A DNA stretch of 11,612 nucleotides, taken from assembly GCA_022496185.1 (NCBI GenBank), contig WTXG01000585.1, positions 1-11,612 of the forward strand, given 5' to 3'. A program made the translations under genes and the position numbers. This document shows positions 1 through 6,685 of this stretch, piece after piece. Each line of letters opens with the position of its first letter. Position 1 is the first letter of the stretch. The DNA is from Multifurca ochricompacta. Lineage: Eukaryota; Basidiomycota; Agaricomycetes; Russulales; Russulaceae. A model generated the notes under the pieces. It was not told the origin of the DNA, made no database searches, and worked only from the letters and a program-made list of their open reading frames with translations.

Positions 1-2
1 TT

Positions 3-167
3 CTAGACTCCTCGCATAAAGGCCGAGGGCGCAAGCTGCATTACCTAGTCAAGTGGAAGGGATTCCCAGACTCTGACAGCTCATGGGAACCAGCCAGAGA
101 TATCTTTGCCCTGATCCTTATTGCGGAGTTCCATGCCCAACATCCAGAAGCACCCAAGAACAGTTAA
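3..167 (+). CDS. Ty3/gypsy integrase C-terminal chromodomain (partial, 5' end off window)
   Basis: The frame is open from the left edge to a TAA at 165-167 and gives 54 residues. It contains the chromodomain signature HYLVKWKGFPDS followed by SWEP and a helix ending AEFHAQHPEAP. This is the chromodomain normally fused to the C terminus of chromovirus (Ty3/gypsy) integrases, where it directs integration to particular chromatin, usually by reading histone H3 methylation. The aromatic cage positions Y and W are visible. Only the tail is in the window; reverse transcriptase and integrase core would lie to the left. The next gene starts 36 bp downstream in another frame. I am confident of the family. 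Whether the full element is intact cannot be seen. Confidence 0.9.
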   Translation, partial: LDSSHKGRGRKLHYLVKWKGFPDSDSSWEPARDIFALILIAEFHAQHPEAPKNS

Positions 168-202
168 AAGAGAGATGACCTTCAGGACGAATCCCCCAGT
201 AC

Positions 203-1489
203 ATGCCCTCCCAGCAATCTACTACCACCTATTCTATCATGTCTTTCATTGCTGCCTCCGCCTCTATTGACGCCTTCACCTCCCTGATGACCACTGTTGA
301 AAACTTCCCTTCTGCCCACCCTTCCTCTCGTCCTGCTTCCCCCATTGACTACAAGGCCACAGAAGCCTGTGTCAAGAATCAGTCCCCCAACCTGAATGAT
401 GACTTCACCCACTGCGAGGAACCCCATCCCAATGACCTGCTCCATGGGGAAATTGACGACGAAGCCCCAGAATTCCCATTCATCCCCAACAACCCCAACT
501 CCTCCATGTACTTCCCTCTGGAGATCACCATGGCTGACAGCACCACTGCCATCGCCAAGTACATTTATTACACCAACAGAGGAATGGATGTGGTGGGGTG
601 CATGAAGAAAGATGGACTGGTGTACGGGGCCCCCATCTATTTGGAGGAAAGGTATACAGGCTGACTCCATCACACACTGACTGACGAGCAGCTGGGTCAT
701 CTTGCTGCTGAGGACTGTCGCACCTTCACAATCAATGAAGTAATGAATGACATGAGGCTTCTGCGCCTCAAAGCAGAAGTCATGAGGCTGCAGAAGAACA
801 TAACCTTGTGAAGGATGCTGAATCAACAATACAAAGAGCATGCAAAGATGATGGTGAGGTTGACCAACAGGATGTTTCAGCTGGAGCAGGAGATTGTGGA
901 GATCAGGAAAAGGTTGGAGGCAGGGGATGCGTATCAGACGATCACTGAAAGGTATGCTGACACCTATGCATGACCCCTCCCCCCTCAAACATTGGGTGCC
1001 GCCCCGACGCTGCTGCCAAACTGTCTCGAAATGCCACGTCTACATGAGAATCCACGTGGGGAAACCTGCTGGCGCTGTGACAGTAAGTATCACATCAGCT
1101 GGAACTGTCCTCTCAATCGCAAGTGGTGTCGACATTGCCAAAGCAATCTCCACTGGAGTCAGCACTGTATCTTCCAACATGTAGGGGTGGCCCCAACAAT
1201 CAGCAACCTGTCAGGCTGGTGCAGCAAATGCCTATGACACAACGCTGGGCATCGAGAGATCGATTGTCCCCTCTACAATCTATGCCGTGCTTGTGGGCAG
1301 CAGGGCCCATACAGATTCCTTCGCACCCATGCATGCCCACAGGAGTTGGAGTCATACACGATGGACGATCATAATGTAGCTGACAATTACTTGGAGCTGG
1401 TACAAGATGATGACTGTAACGCTCAGTGGGGCATTGCTGTGCGACATGCACCAGTTGGCGTGAGTCCACTGGCACTAGTCCGGCACTAG
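203..1489 (+). pseudogene. Decayed post-pol zinc-knuckle ORF of the gypsy element
   Basis: One reading frame (ATG 203, TAG 1487-1489) reads sensibly throughout but is broken by in-frame TGA codons at 662, 809, 971 and 1235. The first 153 residues are acidic and Pro/Ser-rich, then comes a leucine-rich segment likely to form a coiled coil (about 690-960). After that come two textbook CX2CX4HX4C zinc knuckles (CWRCDSKYHISWNC about 1068-1109, CRHCQSNLHWSQHC about 1128-1169). Further Cys/His pairs (CSKC, then GH and DC, then CRAC) suggest one or two more knuckles, the third interrupted by the last stop. Zinc knuckles bind single-stranded nucleic acid. I have a general memory of zinc-knuckle genes downstream of pol in basidiomycete gypsy elements, but no exact family name. 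All four stops are TGA, as expected from CGA to TGA at methylated CpG. A 268-residue antisense ORF over the first part is a shadow. Confidence 0.75.
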
Positions 1490-1619
1490 TCAGCCACATC
1501 CGCGGCACCCAACACTGTGGGTCTGGGAGCTTCAGCAAGCCTGGCACAACAAGGCCAGGCTCTTAGCTTCAGGGTGAATAGGAAATTGTGCTATAACCAA
1601 GCACAGAGAGAGACAGGAC
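1490..1619. other. Unassigned spacer between the zinc-knuckle ORF and LTR-B
   Basis: No gene is visible. On the minus strand it follows the end of the inverted LTR-B copy and contains TTGGTTATAGCAC, weakly like a tRNA primer-binding site, but the match is too poor to call. The true inner boundary of LTR-B may lie in this stretch. Confidence 0.4.
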
Positions 1620-1932
1620 AAGTCAGCCAAAGGGGGCTAATCCCCTAAGGCTGTTGAGTGGGGACAGGACCCGGCCACAGTGCTAGAAGCACACCAAGTG
1701 GACCGAAGTCAGAGAGGGCAAAGGAAGGGAAGCCAGAGCATCAACAGCATCTGGGTAATGGATGGGATTTGGAACAGAAGTGCACACCCATTGCCAGAGG
1801 CAATGGGGTCCTTCCAGAGATTATGAAGAATGAAAAAGGGCAAATAAGCCCCTCTGTATTCTGTGACTAGGGAAACTCTAGGCTGAAGGCACAAGAGGTC
1901 AAATCTAGGGTTGTACAAACTGTCTACAGGGT

Positions 1933-1940
1933 CTTATATA
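1933..1940 (-). promoter_or_regulatory. TATA box of LTR-B left copy
   Basis: CTTATATA on the + strand reads TATATAAG on the minus strand, the same box found at 4869-4876 in the other copy. It would set transcription start about 30 bp to the left. Confidence 0.55.
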
Positions 1941-2027
1941 CTGTATGGGGATCTGGTTTGTAGCTAATCAGGAACAGGGTCAGAGTCCTTATCATCCAAT
2001 AGCAGATAAGATGTCAAATATAGTCCA

Positions 2028-2177
2028 TGATAAGGATAAGCCTTATCAGAAGCATAATCATGTGGGACAGCCCCACAGGAGTCATATCAGTGTGGGAGGA
2101 TTCCCACCAGGGTCAGGGGAAAATGGGGAGATAACAGGTCCCACAGGAGTCAGGGTGGATGTGGGAATACTCCCACA
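2028..2177. repeat. Run of four perfect hairpins inside LTR-B
   Basis: Four short inverted repeats follow each other: TGATAAGG/CCTTATCA (2028-2048, 8-bp stem, 5-nt loop), TGTGGG/CCCACA (2061-2077), GTGGGA/TCCCAC (2092-2107), and TGTGGGA/TCCCACA (2160-2177, 7-bp stem, 4-nt loop). All recur in the inverted copy around 4630-4790. They lie just upstream of the LTR-B TATA box and include GATAAG motifs, so a promoter or RNA-structure role is possible but unproven. Confidence 0.6.
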
Positions 2178-2263
2178 GGAATCAGAGAAGTGAATGATAA
2201 GCCAGATGGGCCATGTGATCAGAAAGGGGTAAATGATCAGATGAAGATGCTGTGATCAGGGTC

Positions 2264-2354
2264 AGGGATCACATGGTCCAAAGTCACATGGTCAGGGATC
2301 ACATGGTCAAGGATCACATGGCCAAGGGTCACATGGCCAGGAGTCACATGACTG
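2264..2354. repeat. 15-bp tandem repeat with CACATG core in LTR-B U3
   Basis: CACATG occurs at 2270, 2285, 2300, 2315, 2330 and 2345, exactly 15 bp apart, in a unit like RGTCACATGGYCARG. The core plus flank matches RTCACRTG, the site bound by Cbf1-type bHLH proteins in fungi. The opposite LTR-B copy has the matching but more diverged array at about 4505-4565 with CATGTG/CACATG at 4509, 4524, 4539 and 4557. A + strand ORF through it reads as a five-residue xxHMx repeat, which I regard as incidental. Confidence 0.8.
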
Positions 2355-2792
2355 GCAGAGGGTCAAGTACAAGCCAAAGTCGTCTGGTTGTCTGGTCAGA
2401 TTGGCAGGGACAATATCAGGGGTTCCTATGGATGTCAAGCACAGGGACAGGGTCAGAGGCATTGGCCAAGGCATAGGCCAAAGCAGCAAGGAGGGGTGGT
2501 GTACATCCAACAGTGAAGTAGCAGAACTACTGGCAGGTCAGGTGTAAATGGTGGCAAGGGAGGTAGGTCCTATGAGCAACAGGTCATAGGCATCAGGGTA
2601 AGGTCCTGGGCACACAGGCCACAGGCATCAAGGAAGGTCCCAAGGCAACAGGCCAAGGGCATCAAAGAGTGGTCCAGAGAAGGAGGAGATCAAGGATAGT
2701 GCAAGGAATCAGGCATGGTGTACAGGGTTGGGAAAAGAGTAGGGTCGTAACAATGATGGTACGAGTTGTTTCTAGCCAAGACTGCTAGAACC

Positions 2793-2806
2793 AGAAGAGG
2801 GGGTGA
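2793..2806 (+). other. Polypurine tract of gypsy element
   Basis: AGAAGAGGGGGTGA lies immediately before the TGTTAC start of LTR-A. A purine run at this place primes plus-strand DNA synthesis in LTR retrotransposons, and it marks LTR-A as a 3' LTR of an element on the + strand, consistent with the chromodomain tail at 3-167. Confidence 0.65.
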
Positions 2807-3457
2807 TGTTACAAACCCCGTCTCTTCCTGTCTTTTTCTTCTTGCCAAGTGATGACCCCTCCTTGCCACCCACACTTCATTACCAGATCACGTCTCCATT
2901 GTGGGATCTGTCACATGCTTTGTGCCCCTCCATGTGACCCCTTTGCTTGTACATGTTGACCTACTGCTTTCCTCTGTTTTGACTTATCTTCTTATCTTCT
3001 TATTGTACAACCGGACAATTACTTAATTCCCTATCAGTAGAAGCCAGGCTTTATGCCCTCTGCTTCCAGATATTTGGGCCCACTTGACTCTGTGTTTCTT
3101 ATCAATAGGCACTCACTTCATTATGTATATAAGCCCACTGTAGACTACATTGTAGGCTCAGACTCAACTTATTGAATACATTGGTGCTCATCTTCAGGAC
3201 TTCCCTTTGCTCCTTAAGGCCCAAGTTGTCTCAGTGCTTCTGGCACTTCCTGCTCACCATCGTCTTAGAGTGCAGCCTCTTTGACTTTGACTTGTCACAC
3301 TTAACTCCAAGGGATCTAGTTGGTCCCTTATCTGAACCTATGTACTGCACTGTCACACAAGTCATGTGGAATGTCCTGCACCAGACATAACATATATCTT
3401 GACTTGGAGGCTAACTCCTGATCAACGTTCGACACAGTGTCACACCTAACTGTGACA
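2807..3457 (+). mobile_element. LTR-A, putative 3' LTR of the gypsy element
   Basis: A ~651-bp segment starts TGTTACAAACCCC directly after the polypurine tract, has TATATAAG at 3126-3133, and can be closed at GTGACA (3452-3457), an imperfect inverse of TGTTAC. The 3' end is inferred only from that inverted terminal hexamer, because no second copy is in the window. LTR-A shares only its first dozen bases (TGTTACAAMCCC) with LTR-B, so the two are different but related families. The small ORF at 3172-3390 lies inside it and is not considered coding. Confidence 0.6.
3126..3133 (+). promoter_or_regulatory. TATA box of LTR-A
   Basis: TATATAAG, with transcription start expected about 30 bp downstream near 3160, would divide LTR-A into a U3 of about 350 bp and an R-U5 of about 300 bp. 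Confidence 0.55.
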
Positions 3458-4043
3458 TTAGAACAGACTTCCTACAATCAGAAGAACACTAGAACTCACC
3501 AAACATGCAAGGCGATGATGATGCATCCCTTGCCTTGACACCTGAACCCAAACCCCAACCATAGACCTACTATTGATCCCTGAAGCTGTCTGACATCGGC
3601 ACAATCAGTACACCTCCGTGACCAAGCACCTGAAACACTCTCACCTGAACTGCAAGGAGACAACACCGCATCCCTTGCCTGTATCCTGACAGCACGACAT
3701 CTTACTCAGCGCATGATCCCCGATCCCCAACCTCTGAAGAAGTGTCTCTTGAAGACCACTCCCCACTCCAATACCTAACAGATGAGTTAGAACCACAGTC
3801 ACATGGTGACTTACCTATTGAATTTCACAATCGATTTGCTCTTCTTGTGGCAGCTGATAGCCCCACCCCAAATGACAACACAACCGAAGTACCAACTTGT
3901 GAGATTCGTTCTGGTTTGATTCTCCGATATGACCTTGAGACTGCACTGACAATGGACTGAATGTAAATACAAGACTTGAGACAAGCACCAGCCGTGCGGG
4001 CCCAAGTGCACAGGTGAAACATGCATTGTGTGCAAGCTCACAT
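3458..4043 (+). pseudogene. Degenerate coding-like stretch between LTR-A and LTR-B
   Basis: This gap holds one short open frame (ATG 3742 to TGA 3958, 72 residues) that I do not recognise. The same frame is stop-ridden upstream. A related frame downstream has a cysteine cluster (CGPKC then CIVC, about 3994-4035) after an in-frame TGA. The cluster stops exactly where LTR-B begins at 4044, as if LTR-B inserted into a gene. A partly repeated pair of segments (around 3508-3535 and 3652-3682, both carrying GCATCCCTTGCC) is also present. It could be a gag remnant or a broken host gene; no family call is justified. Confidence 0.3.
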
Positions 4044-5163
4044 TGTTACAACCCCACTCTTTTCCCTTCCTCACACTGAGCTGGCTCCCTTACACCACCC
4101 TTGACCTTTCCCCTTCACTAAACCACTGTCTCCTGCCCTCTTTGGCCCCTGATCCCTGATGCCCTTGGTATGCTGCCTTGGGACCTTCTTGATGCCTGTG
4201 GCCTGTGTGCCCAGGACCTTACCCTGATGCCTGTGACCTGTTGCTCACAGGACCAACCTCCCTTGCCACCATTTACACCTAGCCTGATGGTAGTTCTGCT
4301 GCTATACTGTTGGATGTACATCACCCTTCCTTATTGCCTTGGCTTATGCCTTGGCCAGTACTCCTGTCCCTGTGCTTGACACCCATAGGATCTCTGACAC
4401 TGTCCCTGCCAAACCTGACTCTGCACACAAGACGACTTTGGCTTGCATTTGCCCCTCCAGACCACATGACCTGTAGGCACATGACATGGACTCAAAGCTA
4501 TGACCTATCATGTGACCCTTGACCACATGACCTCAGACCATGTGACCCCCTTTGACCATGTGACCTTGGGCTTTGATCATGACCCCTTAGATCATCTGAC
4601 CCATCAGTCACTTGACCCTCTTCTCTGATTCCTGTGGGAGTATTCCCACACTGATCTGACTCCTGTGGGACCTGTTATCTCCCCATTTACCCCTGACCCT
4701 GGTGGGAATCCTCCCACACTGATATGACTCCTGTGGGGCTGTCCCACATGATTATGCTTCTGATAAGGCTTATCCTTATCATGGACTATATTTGACATCT
4801 TATCTGCTATTGGATGATAAGGACTCTGACCCTGTTCCTGATTAGCTACAAACCAGATCCCCATACAGTATATAAGACCCTGTAGACAGTTTGTACAACC
4901 CTAGATTTGACCTCTTGGGCCTTCAGCCTAGAGATCTTAGACCCCAATACATCAGAAGCCTTTTCCCCCTTTTTTTGCGTCCTTGAGATCCCTGCAGGGA
5001 CCCCCATTGCCTCTGGCAATGGGTGTGTACCCTTCCTTTTGAACCCCTCTGCCACTTCCCTTGAGCCTGGTTTGCTTGATGTGCTTCTGGCACTGCAGCT
5101 GAGCCTGATCCCCACTCAACAGCCTTAGGGGATTAGCTCCCTTTGGCTGACTCTTCCCATCAC
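4044..5163 (+). mobile_element. LTR-B, right copy (truncated at a telomere scar)
   Basis: This is the inverted partner of 1620-2752. It starts TGTTACAACCCC at 4044, has the diverged CACATG repeat at 4505-4565, the hairpin run at about 4630-4790, and TATATAAG at 4869-4876. The last shared stretch is near GGATTAGCTCCCTTTGGCTGACT (5131-5153); a few bases later telomere repeats begin (5164). Because the other copy continues differently beyond this point, the right copy may have lost its end when a chromosome terminus formed here. It contains only two CpGs. Reverse-strand ORFs conserved with the other copy (86 and 82 residues starting at the TATA-side ATG) follow from nucleotide identity and run antisense to LTR transcription. 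Confidence 0.65.
4869..4876 (+). promoter_or_regulatory. TATA box of LTR-B right copy
   Basis: TATATAAG lies about 825 bp into the LTR, leaving roughly 290 bp of R-U5 before the truncation. It is identical in sequence and surroundings to the left copy. Confidence 0.55.
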
Positions 5164-5176
5164 TTAGGGTTTAGGG
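5164..5176 (+). repeat. Interstitial telomere scar at the element's 3' junction
   Basis: TTAGGGTTTAGGG is nearly two telomere units in the same orientation as the terminal array, sitting exactly between the broken LTR-B and the first element base after it (AGGAATTT). The last part, GTTTAGGG, overlaps the element's own 3' end, since the other element copy has GTTTAGAG there. It is the footprint expected where a G-rich chromosome end primed reverse transcription. Confidence 0.8.
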
Positions 5177-5440
5177 AGGAATTTATACAAAAAACTACTA
5201 GTCAGGGGAGGATGACTAATCAACAAAAAAGGAAACCCAGGATGTACTTGGGGTGATGAGGGAAACACCACCGTCCCAATAGTTTCGCTTATATGCTCTT
5301 CAGCATCTGGGTTTGAAACTGAGTTTGAACCTATTTTTTCCATGAGGCCTTTTTGCTATTGGCCGATAAGGAATTTCACACGCTGTCACGGATTTGATGT
5401 GGGTCGAACGGAATTCGAGGTGGGTCAATTTGAAATCGGA

Positions 5441-5519
5441 GGTCCGGCCCGATCGGGCCGAGGTCCGGGGGCGCCGGAGCGCCCATGTGGGGCGGTAGCC
5501 CCACATCAAAAGCCGGACC
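5441..5519. ncRNA. GC-rich multi-hairpin block in the pseudo-LTR
   Basis: Contiguous inverted repeats: a 16-bp perfect palindrome CGGCCCGATCGGGCCG (5445-5460), GGGCGC/GCGCCC with a CGGA tetraloop (5469-5484), and ATGTGGGGC/GCCCCACAT with a GGTA loop (5485-5506). The flanks GGTCCGG (5441-5447) and CCGGACC (5513-5519) can close the set into a cloverleaf-like fold. It is identical in the outer copy (10808-10886). It would be transcribed in both the leader and the 3' end and could be an RNA recognition structure for the element's reverse transcriptase. The function is inference. Confidence 0.5.
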
Positions 5520-5614
5520 CGACTGATCGGAGTGGTCCCGAGTCATGGGGAATCCCCAGGGAATCGCATTTCCCCATTTTCAAATTGCAAGGCACAGAAG
5601 CCAGGGGAAGGCAC

Positions 5615-5693
5615 TGATCCCATGGAATTTTATCCAAGCATTAGTATCTGTGTACCAACCTTGCAAAAGACACCATTAATGGTAGAACTTACC
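5615..5693 (-). other. 79-nt spliceosomal intron retained in the inner pseudo-LTR
   Basis: On the minus strand it begins GTAAGT, contains a TACTAAT branch-like motif about 28 nt from the end, and ends CAG. Removing exactly these 79 nt turns the inner repeat into the outer repeat (joint between 10981 and 10982). Presence/absence with exact GT-AG borders is strong evidence for splicing before reverse transcription. Confidence 0.9.
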
Positions 5694-5919
5694 CAGATCC
5701 CTATGGAGATTTGAAGCACATGTATCTGAAACAGAAGATCAAGATACAGGGCCAGGAACGAATTCTCACACCTGTCATGGAGTGGGAGAATTAGGTCATG
5801 AGATAATGTCATCGTCCTTATCTTTGCCAAGACAATCAGTCAGCAAGACATGTGATTTCCCTATCTAGGCGCCCGGTAGATCGGCCGAAGCTGATTACTT
5901 AGCAGAAAAGAAGTTCAAT

Positions 5920-6054
5920 CACGTGACTTGTAAAGTGACGTCATGAAAAGGCTAGATTTGGAGTCATGTGACTTATCCCAGGATCACGTGACCTGGCTTA
6001 TGAATCTGCCAAACCCCACGGTCACGTGACTTCATCGTGACTGCTAATCACGTG
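5920..6054. promoter_or_regulatory. CACGTG cluster in inner pseudo-LTR
   Basis: CACGTG cores at 5920, 5985, 6023 and 6049, mostly within the 8-bp palindrome TCACGTGA or TCACGTGAC, plus CATGTG at 5965 and TGACGTCA at 5936. This is the E-box recognised by bHLH factors such as Cbf1. The same set occurs in the outer copy, where it lies upstream of ORF1 and could drive or silence transcription. Confidence 0.6.
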
Positions 6055-6091
6055 ATGAGAATTATACTCGGCATGTCATATGACCAAACCT

Positions 6092-6143
6092 GTGTTTAGG
6101 ATTAGGTTTAGGGTTATTTAGGGTTGAGGGTTAGGTTTAGGTT
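6092..6143 (+). repeat. Degenerate telomere-like tract inside the inner pseudo-LTR
   Basis: The tract is made of TTTAGG, ATTAGG, TTTAGGG, ATTTAGGG and TTGAGGG-type units in the same orientation as the terminal array. Because it is present in both pseudo-LTRs it is part of the element, not a later addition, and would appear as CCCUAAA-rich sequence in the element RNA, able to pair with a G-rich chromosome end. Confidence 0.75.
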
Positions 6144-6199
6144 CTACCAAACCGTTTACATCAAAGTCCTTTAGCGATTAAGCATGGGACTGGACTCAC
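6144..6199 (-). other. 56-nt spliceosomal intron retained in the inner pseudo-LTR
   Basis: On the minus strand it begins GTGAGT and ends GGTAG, with a CTAAA branch candidate mid-way. Exact removal joins CCGCCCTA to AACCTAAACC, which is precisely the sequence of the outer copy around 11431. Together with the 79-nt intron it accounts for the whole 135-bp length difference between the two repeats. Confidence 0.9.
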
Positions 6200-6224
6200 T
6201 AGGGCGGTTTAGGGTTCTAGGACT

Positions 6225-6685
6225 CAGGGTCGCCAGTGGTTAGTATGTCTGTTACCAGAACAATGCTAGAGAGTCACGTACCGCAACAGTACGGTTCAAT
6301 TTTATTTGCCATGAAACATCCTGGCAAAGTAGAGGGGAATAGTCGCACCGGCTTACATAATATGTTTTAGACGGCATCCGGGAGCACAACTAGGATCGAC
6401 AGCGCGAAGCATGAAGTTCGAAGAAGTTACCCTACCGAATGAATGAAGCTACTGCATACAGACAGAGCCTAAGCGACTGATACTCAGCCAATCATGTAGT
6501 TACTGGAATACAGCATAATCCCGTTATAGCAATATGGGCTTTCGCGCCGCTCTGAGAGACGGACTGCTACAATAACCCCACTAAGGTCGGGTACTCATTT
6601 CCAGAGGTCACGTGACCGTGAGAAGCGTTCAGATGACTGTGCAACGGCCATTCCATACTAGAGAGGTCGGCTGTGATTGCACTGC
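6225..6685 (-). other. 3' UTR of the element between RT stop and pseudo-LTR
   Basis: This 461-bp stretch has no gene and is not part of the outer repeat. It contains one more CACGTG palindrome (6609-6614, inside GGTCACGTGACC). If transcription of a tandem copy starts near the 6224 border, the promoter of the next unit would lie here. I see no clear TATA box. Confidence 0.4.

Larger units (their letters stand above)
1620..2752 (-). mobile_element. LTR-B, left copy (reverse orientation; solo or nested LTR)
   Basis: The segment is repeated in reverse complement at 4044-5163. Read on the minus strand it starts TGTTAC (complement of GTAACA at 2747-2752), runs through a long U3, and has a TATATAAG box at 1933-1940, so it has LTR architecture. 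The left limit is approximate: similarity to the other copy fades near 1620 and no matching CA end or 5-bp target duplication was found. The part at 1945-2190 is almost identical between copies, while the flanks contain many substitutions and small indels. Only about four CpG dinucleotides occur in 1.1 kb, pointing to long methylation-driven decay. It probably inserted between the zinc-knuckle ORF and the polypurine tract of the gypsy element. Confidence 0.65.
5169..6224 (-). repeat. 3' pseudo-LTR (inner copy, introns retained)
   Basis: A 1056-bp direct repeat of 10536-11456. Alignment by eye has a constant offset of 5367, then 5288, then 5232; the two shifts are the 79-nt and 56-nt introns listed separately. 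Outside these I found only two substitutions (5175 G/A and 6126 G/T). In element orientation it holds telomere-like CCCTAAA-rich sequence, a CACGTG cluster, a TGACGTCA palindrome at 5936-5943, an 81-residue-ORF precursor, a GC-rich structured block, and the 3' terminus. In Penelope-like elements such repeats arise from tandem arrangement and often carry the promoter for the neighbouring copy. Confidence 0.9.

Noticed and set aside
182..988. 268-residue antisense ORF
   Set aside because: It lies opposite the zinc-knuckle pseudogene, and its composition (Gly/His/Val-rich) is what the complement of that gene gives.
1030..1265. GIY-YIG endonuclease sought after the RT (protein residues 1030-1265, nucleotides 6689-7396)
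   Set aside because: No GIY or YIG pair with the following Arg/Glu pattern is visible. The C terminus looks like a basic tail, so the element is called endonuclease-deficient.
1945..2193. 82-residue ORF conserved in the inverted copy (4604-4864)
   Set aside because: The conservation is at nucleotide level over a hairpin-rich LTR block, the ORF runs antisense to LTR transcription, and the C termini diverge by frameshift.
2264..2354. Possible CRISPR-like array
   Set aside because: The unit is 15 bp with no distinct spacers, and the context is a eukaryotic LTR, so it is a minisatellite.
3172..3390. 72-residue ORF inside LTR-A
   Set aside because: It falls in the R-U5 region of an LTR and shows no recognisable domain.
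3994..4035. CXC/pre-SET-like cysteine pattern (CGPKC...CIVC)
   Set aside because: It recalls Polycomb-type CXC domains only loosely; there are too few residues and an in-frame stop, so no family was assigned.
5282..5303. Hammerhead-ribozyme-like core on the minus strand (CTGAAGA...GCGAAAC), repeated at 10649-10670
   Set aside because: Penelope-like elements are known to carry hammerheads, and the two core strings are at a suitable distance. But stem II would have only two pairs and I could not find a UH cleavage site with stems I and III that close. A covariance search would settle it.
5400..5430. Pol III B-box-like GTTCGACCC on the minus strand of the pseudo-LTR
   Set aside because: There is no acceptable A box at tRNA spacing and no tRNA fold, so it is probably chance.
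5342..5617. 91/97-residue + strand ORFs in the pseudo-LTRs (also 10709-11002)
   Set aside because: They run antisense to the element and overlap the hairpin block; they are shared only because the repeats are nearly identical.
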